Positions 1 to 8,589 of a stretch of 64,000 bases of DNA are shown here, piece after piece; the stretch's first letter is position 1, and each line of letters starts with the position of its first letter. The notes under the pieces were generated by a model. The model searched no databases. It worked only from the letters and a program-made list of their open reading frames with translations, and had not been told where the DNA came from. The stretch comes from Deltaproteobacteria bacterium (GTDB lineage: Bacteria > Myxococcota_A > UBA9160 > UBA4427), in contig JADJOR010000008.1 of NCBI GenBank assembly GCA_016713665.1, positions 186,001 to 250,000 on the forward strand. The letters run 5' to 3'. The position numbers and the translations under genes were made by a program.

Positions 1-183
1 AATGCCTCGGTCGTGATGGGACTCGTCCCGACCAAGGGCCTGACGCTGCCCTTCCTCTCCTACGGCCGGACCTCGCTCGTCGTCAGCTGCTTCGCGCTGG
101 GCATCCTGCTGGGCGTGGCGCGGCGCCATCCGGCGAGCCCCGTACCCAAGATCCGGGAGGCGACATGGCCCGCCGCTGGTTGA
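1..183 (+). CDS. ftsW: FtsW, C-terminal end (5' truncated by window)
   Basis: Only the last 60 residues are present, read in frame from base 1. They contain the SEDS-family signature near the C-terminus (MGLVPTKGLTLPFLSYG), a final membrane segment (VVSCFALGILLGVA) and a basic tail. FtsW is the septal peptidoglycan glycosyltransferase of the inner membrane. The usual glycine-serine after SYG (SYGGSSL) is read here as SYGRTSL, a substitution in a normally conserved loop. The stop codon lies 19 bases inside murG, which indicates translational coupling in the dcw cluster. The call rests on the short motif plus the position directly before murG. Confidence 0.88.
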   Translation, partial: NASVVMGLVPTKGLTLPFLSYGRTSLVVSCFALGILLGVARRHPASPVPKIREATWPAAG

Positions 184-1307
184 TCACGGGCGGTGGCACC
201 GGCGGCCACGTGACCCCCGCCCTCGCCCTCGGCGAGGCGATCGTCGATCGCGGCGACGAGGTGCTCTTCGTCGGCTCGCGCCGCGGGCTCGAGTCGCGAC
301 TTGTCCCCGACGCGGGCTTCGAGCTGCGCATGCTCCCGAGCGAGCAGGTCATGGGCCGCAACCTCGTCGGCCGCCTGCGCGGCGCGCTCTCGATCCTGCG
401 CAGCGTCGGGTCGGCGCTGCGCATCCTCTGGCGGTATTCGCCCGACGCCGTGATCTCGGTCGGCGGCTATGCGGCGATGCCGACGGCTCTCGCCGCGTGG
501 CTGCTCCGCCTTCCGCTCTTCCTGGTCGAGCCCAACGCGATCCCGGGCCGCGTCAATCGATTGACCGCTCGCTTCGCGCGCTGCGTCTTCGTGGGCTTCG
601 AGTCGGCGCGGGGCCATCTGCCGCGCAAGACCGAGAGCCTCTGTCTCGGGGTGCCCCTGCGCCGGGCGCTGTATCGCGCCTTCGCCGCCCGCGAGCCCGC
701 GCGGATCCCGTCGAAGCCGCTCCACGTCTTCGTCTTCGGTGGCAGCCAGGGCGCGCGCCAGCTCAACGAGAACGTCCCCGAGGCCCTCGCCAAGCTCGCG
801 AAGGGATCGATCGACGTCTTCCATCAGACCGGCGAGACCGATCGCGCCGCGGTCGCCTCGCGCTATGCCGAGCTCGGGATCGAGGCGACCGTCGTCGCCT
901 TCGAGCGCGAGATGCCGAAGCGCTACGCCTGGGCCGACCTCGCGATCTGTCGCGCCGGCGCGCTGACCGTCGCCGAGCTCGCCCTCGCGGGCATGCCGGC
1001 CCTGCTCGTGCCCTATCCCTTCGCCGCCGACGACCACCAGTCGGCCAACGCCCTCGCCCTCGAAGAGATCGGCGCCGCGCGCCGGATCGCGGCCCAGCCC
1101 CTCGACGTGAACGCCCTCGCCCAGACGATCGCCGAGCTCGTGACGACGCCCGGCCGACTGGTGCTGATGCGCGAGGCCGCCACGCGCCTCGCGCGGCCGC
1201 GGGCGGCGATCGACATCATCGAATCTTGCCTCGATCGCCTCGACGACGGCGGCGCGGCCGCGCGCCCGAATTCGAGCGGCGCGGGACGACCCGGGAGCTC
1301 CGCATGA
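165..1307 (+). CDS. murG: MurG, UDP-GlcNAc:lipid I N-acetylglucosaminyltransferase
   Basis: MurG adds GlcNAc to lipid I to form lipid II on the cytoplasmic face of the membrane. The 380-residue product (family about 350-390) has the N-terminal glycine-rich loop GGGTGGH at residues 9-15. It also has the nucleotide-sugar region FGGSQGARQLN near residue 190 and the PYPFAADDHQSANA acceptor/donor loop near residue 280, so it is a complete two-domain GT-B fold. The ATG start overlaps the end of ftsW and the stop shares ATGA with murC, so it is translated as part of a polycistronic cell-wall message. Nothing is missing. Confidence 0.97.
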   Translation: MARRWLITGGGTGGHVTPALALGEAIVDRGDEVLFVGSRRGLESRLVPDAGFELRMLPSEQVMGRNLVGRLRGALSILRSVGSALRILWRYSPDAVISVGGYAAMPTALAAWLLRLPLFLVEPNAIPGRVNRLTARFARCVFVGFESARGHLPRKTESLCLGVPLRRALYRAFAAREPARIPSKPLHVFVFGGSQGARQLNENVPEALAKLAKGSIDVFHQTGETDRAAVASRYAELGIEATVVAFEREMPKRYAWADLAICRAGALTVAELALAGMPALLVPYPFAADDHQSANALALEEIGAARRIAAQPLDVNALAQTIAELVTTPGRLVLMREAATRLARPRAAIDIIESCLDRLDDGGAAARPNSSGAGRPGSSA

Positions 1308-2701
1308 AGCCTCGCTTCCGGCGCTTCCACTTCATCGGCGTCGGCGGGATCGGCATGGCCGCCCTCGCCGAGCTGCTCCATGCCCGCGGCTACGCCGTGA
1401 CCGGCACCGATCTCGTCGCCGGCGCGACCTTCGAGCGCCTGCGCAAGCTCGGCCTGCGCGTCGACCAGGGCCACGACGCTTCCCGCGTCGAAGGCGCCGA
1501 CGTCGTCGTCCGCTCCTCGGCCATCTCGAACGAGAACCCCGAGCTCGTGGCGGCCCGCCAGCGCGGACTCCCGATCGTCGGCCGCGGCGCCCTGCTCGCC
1601 GAGCTGCTCCGCAAGCAGGACACCGTCGCCATCGCGGGCTCCCACGGCAAGACGACGACGACCGCGATGACGGCGCATCTGCTGCGCGCGGCGGGGCTCG
1701 ACCCGACGGCGATCGTCGGCGGGCGGGTGCCGCTCGAGGGCGGCGATCGGGGTCCGCTGCGGCTCGGACGCGGCGAGTGGGCGGTCGCCGAGGTCGACGA
1801 GAGCGACGGCTCGTTCCTGGCCGTGCGCCCGGTCGTCGCGGTCGTGACCAACGCCGACCCGGAGCACCTCGACTACTACGGGACCCGCGAGCGCCTGCTC
1901 GATGCCTTCGTCGCCTTCGCGAACGGCGTGCCCTTCCACGGCGCCGCCATCCTCGGAATCGACCACCCGGGCATCGCCGAGATCGCTCCCCGCATCACCG
2001 CGCGCCCGGTCCACTTCGGCTTCTCGCCGACCGCCCACGTGCGCGCCGAGTCGATCGAGACCCGCCCCGGCGGCCAGCGTTGCCACGTCCGCCTCGCTGC
2101 CGGCGATCGATTCCCCTTCGACCTGACCCAGCCCGGCCGCCACAACGTCCTCAACGCGCTCGCCGCGATCGCCGTCGGCCTCGAGCTCGATGTCCCGATC
2201 AAGATCCTCGCCGACGCGCTCGCGAGCTTTCCGGGGGTCGCCCGTCGCTTCGAGCGCAAGGGCCGCGCCGGCGGTGTCGAGGTCGTCGACGACTACGCCC
2301 ACCATCCCACCGAGCTCCGCGCCGCCCTCGCCGCCGCCCGCAGCATCCACCCCGGCCCGCGGACGGCGATCTTCCAGCCCCACCGCTTCACCCGCACCCG
2401 CGACTGCTGGGACGACTTCGCCGCCGCCTTCGACGACGTGGACCGCGTCGTGGTGTGCGACATCTATCCGGCGAGCGAGGCGGCGATTCCCGGCATCGAT
2501 TCCGAGCGGCTGTGTCGGGCGATCGCGGAGCGCGGCCATCGCGGCGTCTTCTACGGCGGCAGCCTCCAGCAGGTCGAGGCCGACTGGCCGCAGCGCTTCG
2601 AGCCGGGCGAGCTCGTGCTGACCCTCGGCGCCGGCGACGTGGTCGCCCTCGGCCCGAAGGTCCTGCGGGCCCTCGAGCGCCGGGCGGAGGACCGGGCATG
2701 A
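1304..2701 (+). CDS. murC: MurC, UDP-N-acetylmuramate--L-alanine ligase
   Basis: MurC is the cytoplasmic ATP-dependent ligase that adds the first stem-peptide residue to UDP-MurNAc. The start is the ATG of an ATGA overlap with murG; upstream codons stay open in this frame but are the reverse reading space of murG. Visible are the Rossmann motif GVGGIGM (residues 12-18), the P-loop GSHGKTTTT (about 111-119), the EVDESDGSF carbamylation/metal region and DDYAHHPTE, typical of Mur ligases. The length of 465 residues fits MurC. The stop overlaps murB by ATGA. Confidence 0.97.
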   Translation: MKPRFRRFHFIGVGGIGMAALAELLHARGYAVTGTDLVAGATFERLRKLGLRVDQGHDASRVEGADVVVRSSAISNENPELVAARQRGLPIVGRGALLAELLRKQDTVAIAGSHGKTTTTAMTAHLLRAAGLDPTAIVGGRVPLEGGDRGPLRLGRGEWAVAEVDESDGSFLAVRPVVAVVTNADPEHLDYYGTRERLLDAFVAFANGVPFHGAAILGIDHPGIAEIAPRITARPVHFGFSPTAHVRAESIETRPGGQRCHVRLAAGDRFPFDLTQPGRHNVLNALAAIAVGLELDVPIKILADALASFPGVARRFERKGRAGGVEVVDDYAHHPTELRAALAAARSIHPGPRTAIFQPHRFTRTRDCWDDFAAAFDDVDRVVVCDIYPASEAAIPGIDSERLCRAIAERGHRGVFYGGSLQQVEADWPQRFEPGELVLTLGAGDVVALGPKVLRALERRAEDRA

Positions 2702-3636
2702 TCGGCGCCGCCGCCCGCGAGGCCCTCGACCGGTGTCTCGCGGAGCGCGTCGAGTTCGACGTCCCGCTCTCCCGGCATACCTCGCTGCGCATCGGCGGCC
2801 CGGCCGACGCGCTCGCGACCCCGAGCGACCGGGCCGAGCTCGCCCGCCTGCTCGCCGTCTGCGCCGAGCACGCGCTCCCGGTCACCGTCCTCGGCGGCGG
2901 CTTCAACGTCCTGGTCCGCGAGGGCGGCATCCGCGGCGTCGTCGTGCGCCTGCGCAAGCTGCGGCGGATCGAGCAGACGGCACCGGACCAGGTCGCGATC
3001 GAAGCCGGTGCCTCCCACGCCACGATCACCCGCTTCTGCACCTCGCACGGCCTCGCCGGCCTCGAGTTCGCAGCGGGCATTCCCGGCACCCTCGGCGGCT
3101 GGCTCGCCATGAACGCCGGAATCGGAGTCCGGGAAATGAAGGACGTCGTCCGCGAGATCGACCTGCTCGATCGCAAGGGACAGGCGACCACGACGCTCCC
3201 GCGCGCAGCCCTCGACTTCCGCTATCGCGAGCTCGCCGGGCTCGAGCCGGGCAGCGTGATCGTGGCGGCGCGGCTCGAAGTCACGCCGGGCGAGCGCTCG
3301 AAGGTCGAGGCCGAGGTCGATCGCCTGCTCGAGCAGCGCCACCGGACGCAGCCGATCGACCAGCCCTCGTGCGGCTCGGTCTTCCGCAATCCGCCGGGTG
3401 ATCATGCCGGACGGCTCATCGAAGCGGTCGGTTTGAAGGGTTCGCGGGCCGGTGCGGCGGAAATTTCGACGGTCCATGCAAATTTCATCGTGAATCATGG
3501 TGACGCGACGGCCACCGACGTGTTATGTCTGATCGAACGCGCGCGAGATCTCGTCGCGGCCCGAACGGGCATCCGTCTCGAGACCGAAGTCAAGATCCTG
3601 GGCGTGGCAGCCAGTCCGAAGTGCGAACGGGGGTGA
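2698..3636 (+). CDS. murB: MurB, UDP-N-acetylenolpyruvoylglucosamine reductase
   Basis: MurB is the FAD- and NADPH-dependent enzyme that reduces enolpyruvyl-UDP-GlcNAc to UDP-MurNAc. The 312-residue protein has the FAD-binding stretch LGGGFNVLV (about 64-72), AGIPGTLGGWLAMNAG, and the catalytic serine segment CGSVFRNPPGDHAGRLIE (about 223 onward) with the C-terminal glutamate in RLETEVKILG. This short form, without the Tyr-loop insertion of E. coli, is the type II MurB. The start is fixed by the ATGA overlap with murC. It stands where ddl would normally follow; ftsQ follows instead after 10 bases. Confidence 0.96.
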   Translation: MIGAAAREALDRCLAERVEFDVPLSRHTSLRIGGPADALATPSDRAELARLLAVCAEHALPVTVLGGGFNVLVREGGIRGVVVRLRKLRRIEQTAPDQVAIEAGASHATITRFCTSHGLAGLEFAAGIPGTLGGWLAMNAGIGVREMKDVVREIDLLDRKGQATTTLPRAALDFRYRELAGLEPGSVIVAARLEVTPGERSKVEAEVDRLLEQRHRTQPIDQPSCGSVFRNPPGDHAGRLIEAVGLKGSRAGAAEISTVHANFIVNHGDATATDVLCLIERARDLVAARTGIRLETEVKILGVAASPKCERG

Positions 3637-3646
3637 GCACGGCGGC

Positions 3647-5077
3647 ATGAGCCTTCTCCGACTCTTGCAGCGACTCCGAAACGGGCGATCCGGGCAGCGG
3701 CGTGGGACACCCCCCGCCGTCGAGGCGGCCCTGCGTGCGAAGCGCGCCCGGGCCTACCTGGACGAGAAGAAGAGGGACCAGAAGAAGCGCGACCGCAAGC
3801 GCGACCAGGGCGGCCGCCGGGCGATGCCGAGCCTGCCCCTGGACCTGTTCGAGGACGGCGAGGGAGCCGGCGACGCGCTCGATCGACTCTTCGCCGTCGA
3901 CCGCTCGATCCCGGCCGGCCCGCTCGACCGCCCGGCAGCGCCCACAGCGGCGACCTCGGCGGTCAATGCGACCTCGACCTCGACCTCGACCTCGACCTCC
4001 GCCTCGGCGAAGCGCCGTACGCCGGCGCCGATGGACGAGCTGCCGATCGAGCTGCCGCGAAGCGGCCCGCGAGCGGCGGCGCCCGCGCGCGCGGCGGCCC
4101 CGCGCCGGGCGACCCCTCGCGCCGTGGTGCCGCCCGCCCGGCCGCTGCCCCGCTTCGTCGTGTCGGTCGGCACGACCCTCGCCCTCGGACTCGGCTTCGC
4201 TGCGGGACGGCTGCTCTTCGAGCACGTCTGGCTGCCGCGGGTGCCGCTCGCGCGGGTGGCGGTGGTCGGGACGTCGGTGCGCACGCCGGATTCGATCGCG
4301 CAGGCGCTGCTCGACAACGCGGGCGCCCCGCTCGATCGGATCGACGCCGCCCACGTCGCGGCGCTCCTGACGGCGGATCCCTGGATCGAGTCGGTCGAGA
4401 GCTTCCGGCTGCCGAGCGGGACGCTGCTCGTGCGCGTCGTCGAGCGGCGGGCGATCGCGCGCTATCAGACCGATCCCGAGGCCGAGCCGGTCCTGCTCGA
4501 TCCGACCGGGCGGCCGTTCGCGGGGAACGTCGGCCTCGGCGGCGCGCTGCCCCTGGTCGAGGGACCGGTCGACGGCGACCAGACCCTCTCGTCGGCGACC
4601 CTCGAGATCCTCGAAGAGCTGCGCCGCCACGAAGACTTCGCCCGGGATCCGGTGGCGCTGACGCTCCACCTCCCGGGCTCGGTCGCGATCGCCCGCGGCC
4701 TCGAGCCGCGCCGACGATCGGTCGGCCTCACCGACGGCGAGGACCTGGCCAGCGACAGCGGCTGGGACGCAGCGCCCTCGTTCAGCGAGGGCGGCATGCT
4801 GGTCGGCGAAAGCGGCCAGGGCGGGGCGTCCGCAGCGAGCGACGCGCCCGACGGCTCCGTCGAGGTGAACGACTCGCTCGCGGGCGAGACCGGCTACGTG
4901 CTCGAAATCGGCCGCGAGGGCCCGCGCGCGCTCCTCGGCCAGAGCTTCCTGAAGCGCCGCATCGCGCGACTCGCCGCCCTGCTCGCGCAGCGCGACGCGC
5001 TCGTCGCCGGGGCGCGCGTCATCGATCTGCGGTTCGCGGACCGTGCAGTCCTGCGAACCGAGCCCACGTCGGGGTGA
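3647..5077 (+). CDS. ftsQ: FtsQ/DivIB cell-division protein with long low-complexity N-terminus
   Basis: FtsQ is a bitopic membrane protein that links early and late divisome proteins through its periplasmic POTRA and beta domains. Here the first 165 residues are cytosolic, very basic and proline/alanine-rich. They include a serine-threonine run encoded by a 6-bp tandem repeat. One membrane helix follows (FVVSVGTTLALGLGFAAG, about 170-187), then the POTRA domain beginning LARVAVVGTSVRTPDSIAQAL and a beta domain. A further acidic, glycine/serine-rich insertion of about 60 residues (about 360-420) interrupts the beta domain. At 476 residues it is much longer than the usual 250-330. Identity rests on the domain order plus its place between murB and ftsA. 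Confidence 0.9.
   Translation: MSLLRLLQRLRNGRSGQRRGTPPAVEAALRAKRARAYLDEKKRDQKKRDRKRDQGGRRAMPSLPLDLFEDGEGAGDALDRLFAVDRSIPAGPLDRPAAPTAATSAVNATSTSTSTSTSASAKRRTPAPMDELPIELPRSGPRAAAPARAAAPRRATPRAVVPPARPLPRFVVSVGTTLALGLGFAAGRLLFEHVWLPRVPLARVAVVGTSVRTPDSIAQALLDNAGAPLDRIDAAHVAALLTADPWIESVESFRLPSGTLLVRVVERRAIARYQTDPEAEPVLLDPTGRPFAGNVGLGGALPLVEGPVDGDQTLSSATLEILEELRRHEDFARDPVALTLHLPGSVAIARGLEPRRRSVGLTDGEDLASDSGWDAAPSFSEGGMLVGESGQGGASAASDAPDGSVEVNDSLAGETGYVLEIGREGPRALLGQSFLKRRIARLAALLAQRDALVAGARVIDLRFADRAVLRTEPTSG
3971..4000 (+). repeat. 6-bp tandem repeat (ACCTCG x5) inside ftsQ
   Basis: Four exact ACCTCG units and one with a final C encode alternating Thr-Ser in the cytosolic tail of FtsQ. Because the unit is a multiple of three, gain or loss of copies keeps the frame. 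Confidence 0.9.
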
Positions 5078-5129
5078 GGTGGGCGAACGCGGTGGCCGAG
5101 CCCGGATGGGCGACGCCACCCAAGAGAGG

Positions 5130-5153
5130 GATCCCCGGATGGGGATCTTTTTT
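5130..5153 (+). terminator. Intrinsic terminator/attenuator-like hairpin between ftsQ and ftsA
   Basis: GATCCCC (5130-5136), loop GGAT, and GGGGATC (5141-5147) form a perfect 7-bp stem. Six T (5148-5153) and then eight G (5154-5161) follow directly. This is the clearest rho-independent-type signal in the window, and it lies inside what is otherwise a continuous division operon, 12 bases before the ftsA start. The G run merges into the GGAG ribosome-binding site of ftsA. Termination is inferred from the structure only. Confidence 0.6.
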
Positions 5154-5165
5154 GGGGGGGGAGAC

Positions 5166-6410
5166 ATGGCCAAGCATAGGAAGGAGGACCTGATCGTCGG
5201 CGTCGACATCGGGACCACCAAGATCTGCGCCGTCGTCGCCGAGGCGACCGAGCACGGCCTCGACATCGTCGGCATCGGGACGCATCCGAGCCGCGGGCTC
5301 CGCAAGGGCGTCGTCGTCGACATCGACGCCACCGTCGATTCCATCAAGCACGCCGTCGAAGAGGCCGAGCTGATGGCCGACTGCGAGATCACGTCGGTCT
5401 ACGCCGGCATCGCCGGCGGCCACATCCGCGCCTTCAACTCCCACGGCGTCGTCGCCGTGAAGGACCGAGACGTCCGCGAAGGGGACGTCAAGCGCGTGAT
5501 CGACGCCGCGAAGGCGGTGGCGATCCCGATGGACCGGGAAGTCATCCACGTGATTCCCCAGGAATTCATCATCGACGACCAGGACGGGATCCGCGAGCCG
5601 CTCGGCATGAGCGGTGTGCGGCTCGAGGCGAAGATCCACATCGTCACGGCCGCGGTCACGAGCGCCCAGAACATCGTGAAGTGCTGCAACAAGGCCGGGC
5701 TCAACGTGATCGACATCGTGCTCGAGCCGCTGGCCTCGGCGGCGGCGGTGCTGGCCGACGACGAACGCGAGCTCGGCGTCTGCATGATCGACATCGGCGG
5801 CGGCACGACCGACATCGCGGTCTTCGCCGACGGCGCGATCAAGAGCACCAGCGTGCTCGGCCTCGGCGGCTACCACCTCTCGAACGACATCGCAGTCGGC
5901 CTGCGGACGCCGTTCGAGGAGGCGGAGCGGATCAAGAAGAAGTTCGGGGTCGCCTCGGCGCGCTTCCTCAGCTCCGACGACATCATCAGCGTCCCGTCGG
6001 TCGGCGGACGCAAGCCGCGGGAGATCTCGCGCAAGATCCTGTGCGAGATCATCGAGCCCCGGATCGAGGAGATCCTCTCGCTGGCCCGCCAGGAGCTGAT
6101 CCGGGCGGATCTGCTGGATCGGATCCCGTCGGGCCTCGTGCTGACGGGCGGCGCCTCGGCGCTGGCCGGGATCGGCGAGCTGGCGGAGGAGATCTTCGAG
6201 TCGCCGGTGCGCCAGGGGATTCCTTCGTCGATCGGCGGTCTGCAGGACGTCGTTCGCAGTCCCATGTACTCGACCGGCGTCGGCCTCGTCCTGTTCGGCC
6301 TCAGTCAGCAGCGCTCGGCCAAGCCGAGCTCGTTCAAGATCCGCGATGGCTCGATCTTCGGCCGGGTCAAGCAGCGCATGCGGGAGTGGTTCTACTCCGA
6401 GTTCGATTGA
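5166..6410 (+). CDS. ftsA: FtsA, actin-like membrane tether of FtsZ
   Basis: FtsA is the actin-fold ATPase that anchors FtsZ filaments to the membrane. The chosen ATG (5166) is preceded by a GGGAG site and begins six residues before the phosphate-1 motif VGVDIGTTK. Phosphate-2 is CMIDIGGGTTDIAVF, and the adenosine motif LTGGASALAGIGELAEE lies near residue 320. The C-terminus GRVKQRMREWFYSEF is an amphipathic helix of the type that targets FtsA to the membrane. Upstream in-frame starts at 5043 and 5139 were rejected: the first lies in ftsQ and the second in the loop of a hairpin. The product is 414 residues, normal for FtsA. Confidence 0.95.
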   Translation: MAKHRKEDLIVGVDIGTTKICAVVAEATEHGLDIVGIGTHPSRGLRKGVVVDIDATVDSIKHAVEEAELMADCEITSVYAGIAGGHIRAFNSHGVVAVKDRDVREGDVKRVIDAAKAVAIPMDREVIHVIPQEFIIDDQDGIREPLGMSGVRLEAKIHIVTAAVTSAQNIVKCCNKAGLNVIDIVLEPLASAAAVLADDERELGVCMIDIGGGTTDIAVFADGAIKSTSVLGLGGYHLSNDIAVGLRTPFEEAERIKKKFGVASARFLSSDDIISVPSVGGRKPREISRKILCEIIEPRIEEILSLARQELIRADLLDRIPSGLVLTGGASALAGIGELAEEIFESPVRQGIPSSIGGLQDVVRSPMYSTGVGLVLFGLSQQRSAKPSSFKIRDGSIFGRVKQRMREWFYSEFD

Positions 6411-6561
6411 GCGACGGGCGCCGGCCGGCCCGATCGGATCGCGGCCGGCACGGGCCCCGAATCGCACAAAAAACGGGTGGAAAAAGTCCATCGGGAAGAG
6501 CACAAATCCAAATCAATCGTGTTACAGTCGGCGCGCAGCCAGGCGTCGTGGGGGGTGAAAC

Positions 6562-7971
6562 ATGGCCAAACGGCATGGGGACGGCGGGAATTCCAGGGAC
6601 AGCTTCCGGGACGGAGTCGATCTGCTCGAGCTCGGTCCGGAAGACGGGCAGGAGCTGCTCGAGTTCGACAGTGCTTCGCATCAGAAGGCGACCATCAAGG
6701 TCATCGGCGTGGGCGGCGGCGGCGGCAACGCCCTCAATACCATGATCCTATCGGGCCTCTCCGGGGTCGAGTTCATCGCGGCGAATACCGATGCCCAGGC
6801 CCTGGCCCACAGCAAGGCCTCGATCAAGGTCCAGCTCGGCGCCGAGATCACCCGCGGCCTCGGCTGCGGTGCGAATCCCGACCGCGGTCGCGCCTCGGCC
6901 CTCGAGGCCCGCGATCGCCTGCGCGAGCTGCTCGAAGGCTCGGACATGGTCTTCGTGACCGCCGGCATGGGCGGCGGCACCGGCACGGGCGCGGCCCAGA
7001 TCGTCGCCGAGGTCGCGCGCGAGATCGGCGCGCTGACGGTCGGCGTCGTGACGAAGCCCTTCCCCTTCGAGGGCCGGATCCGCATGAAGCATGCGGGCCA
7101 CGGCATCGAAGAGCTCCACAGCGTGGTCGATACGCTGATCACGATCCCGAATCAGCGGCTGCTCGCGCTGGCCGGGAAGACGACGGCGGTGAAGGACGCG
7201 TTCTCGATCGCCGATCAGGTCCTGCTCAACGCCGTCCGCGGCATCTCGGACCTGATCACGATCCACGGCCTCATCAATCTCGACTTCGCCGACGTGCGGA
7301 CCGTCATGAACGAGGCCGGCGTCGCCTTGATGGGGACCGGCATCGGCCGCGGCAATACCCGCGCGATCGACGCGGCGACGGCCGCGATCTCGAGCCCGCT
7401 GCTCGAGGACCTCTCGATCGAGGGCGCCCGCGGCGTCCTGATCAACATCACCGGCGGCTCCGACATGACCCTCTACGAGGTCAACGAGGCGTCGTCGCTG
7501 ATTCACGAAGCCGCCCACGAGGATGCCAACATCATCGTCGGCGCCGTGATCGACGAGACGCTCCACGAGGACGAGCTGCGGGTCACGGTCATCGCGACTG
7601 GCCTCGGCGGCCAGGAGATGCGGCGGATGCCGCCGCCGTCGCGACGGCGAACGGTCGAGCCGACCTACGAGGCCGAGCTCGAGCGCCCGATGCTCGACGC
7701 CGGGAACGTCAAGCCGATCCGGGAGCAGGTCGCCTCGCCGATGGCCCAGACGGCGAGCGGTCCCCAGGCGATCGCGGGGGTCGACGACCAGGACGCGCTC
7801 GAGTTCGAGCTGCCGCAGCGGATCCAGCAGGTCGCGAACGGCGGATCGAGCGCGTCGGATCTCGCGATGAGCGGGAGCGGCTTCGAGTCGCCCTTCGAGG
7901 ACGAGCTCGAGACGCCGGCCTTCCTGCGCAAGGGCGGGTTCAGCTCGCTCCTGCGCCGCGGCGGCGACTGA
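6562..7971 (+). CDS. ftsZ: FtsZ, tubulin-like division GTPase
   Basis: FtsZ forms the cytokinetic ring. After a variable 40-residue N-terminus, the GTPase domain shows VIGVGGGGGNALN, the tubulin signature GGGTGTGAAQ (about 137-146) and the NxDFADVRTVM T7 loop. A disordered linker of about 120 residues follows, then the conserved C-terminal peptide ETPAFLRK that binds FtsA/ZipA-type partners. It is complete at 469 residues, slightly long because of the linker. The start has a GGGGGTG site five bases upstream. The 151-base gap after ftsA is locally A-rich and could hold a ftsZ promoter; a weak TACAGT (6523-6528) is the only -10-like hexamer I can point to. Confidence 0.97.
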   Translation: MAKRHGDGGNSRDSFRDGVDLLELGPEDGQELLEFDSASHQKATIKVIGVGGGGGNALNTMILSGLSGVEFIAANTDAQALAHSKASIKVQLGAEITRGLGCGANPDRGRASALEARDRLRELLEGSDMVFVTAGMGGGTGTGAAQIVAEVAREIGALTVGVVTKPFPFEGRIRMKHAGHGIEELHSVVDTLITIPNQRLLALAGKTTAVKDAFSIADQVLLNAVRGISDLITIHGLINLDFADVRTVMNEAGVALMGTGIGRGNTRAIDAATAAISSPLLEDLSIEGARGVLINITGGSDMTLYEVNEASSLIHEAAHEDANIIVGAVIDETLHEDELRVTVIATGLGGQEMRRMPPPSRRRTVEPTYEAELERPMLDAGNVKPIREQVASPMAQTASGPQAIAGVDDQDALEFELPQRIQQVANGGSSASDLAMSGSGFESPFEDELETPAFLRKGGFSSLLRRGGD

Positions 7972-7981
7972 GACGAGACGT

Positions 7982-8048
7982 CGATCGCTCGCGAGAGCGA
8001 TCGGACCTTTCCATCCCTGAGCCGCGTCGTCCCCGGACGGCGCGGCTC
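7982..8048. terminator. Two hairpins between convergent ftsZ and PilZ gene
   Basis: CGATCGCTC/GAGCGATCG (7982-7990, 7995-8003) with loop GCGA is a perfect 9-bp stem. A second stem of about 14 bp with one wobble pair runs 8019-8032 against 8035-8048 and ends in the stop codon of the minus-strand gene. There is no T-tract. The position between convergent genes suggests a bidirectional transcription barrier. Confidence 0.45.
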
Positions 8049-8589
8049 AGATCGTTTCGACGTCCGTGATCTTCCAGCCGGCTCCGGCCTGGGTCATGGC
8101 CTGGGCGCGGGCGGCGGCGATGGACGACGCCTGGACGGTGATCGTGCGGGGCGCCGAGCGACCAAACGCCGTCAGGCGGATCCGGAATCGGCGCATCTCG
8201 CTCGACGAGGTCGCCGCCGCCGCGGGCGGGCGACCCGGAATCATCGTCGTCGAATCGCCGAGCTTCGGCTCCACGACCCGCTTCGCGTAGGCGAGGTAGT
8301 CGGCGGGGCGGCCGAGGATCTCGAGGCCGATGCCGCTCTGGATCTCGGCCTGGAGTCGGGGATGGACGTTCCGATGGCGCGCCACGCCCGCCTCGATGCG
8401 GAAGCCCGGCAGACCGGCGGTCGCCGGGAAGCGGACCTCGACGACGCTGTTGGCGTTCGGCCGGGCCCGCGTCTGTACGAAGAGCCCCGTCGGTCCGAGA
8501 TCGCGGACGACGGCGGGAAAAGCCTGCTGGCCGACGAGCAGCTCACAGGTCAGACGATGTTTGATGCGGTTCGCGCGGCGCTTCTCCAT
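8047..8589 (-). CDS. PilZ-domain protein (putative c-di-GMP receptor)
   Basis: This 180-residue protein begins with the c-di-GMP-binding RxxxR element (KRRANRIKHR, residues 3-12). It also has the second PilZ motif in the form DLGPTGLFV (about 30-38; the canonical serine of D/NxSxxG is proline). The following strands and a GIGLEIL turn match a PilZ barrel of about 100 residues. The C-terminal 60 residues, after a proline/alanine linker, form a small beta-alpha unit (RRFRIRLTAFGRSAPRTITVQASS...) that I do not recognise. PilZ proteins couple c-di-GMP to motility, secretion or polysaccharide export. The proline substitution in the second motif makes actual c-di-GMP binding uncertain. Confidence 0.75.
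   Translation of the reverse strand: MEKRRANRIKHRLTCELLVGQQAFPAVVRDLGPTGLFVQTRARPNANSVVEVRFPATAGLPGFRIEAGVARHRNVHPRLQAEIQSGIGLEILGRPADYLAYAKRVVEPKLGDSTTMIPGRPPAAAATSSSEMRRFRIRLTAFGRSAPRTITVQASSIAAARAQAMTQAGAGWKITDVETI

Noticed and set aside
497..1303. 5' extension of murC across murG
   Set aside because: MurC homology begins at the ATG of 1304, and the extension is an out-of-frame reading of murG.
5043..5165. Earlier FtsA starts (5043, 5139)
   Set aside because: 5043 lies inside ftsQ and 5139 in the hairpin loop; 5166 has the ribosome-binding site and directly precedes the ATPase fold.
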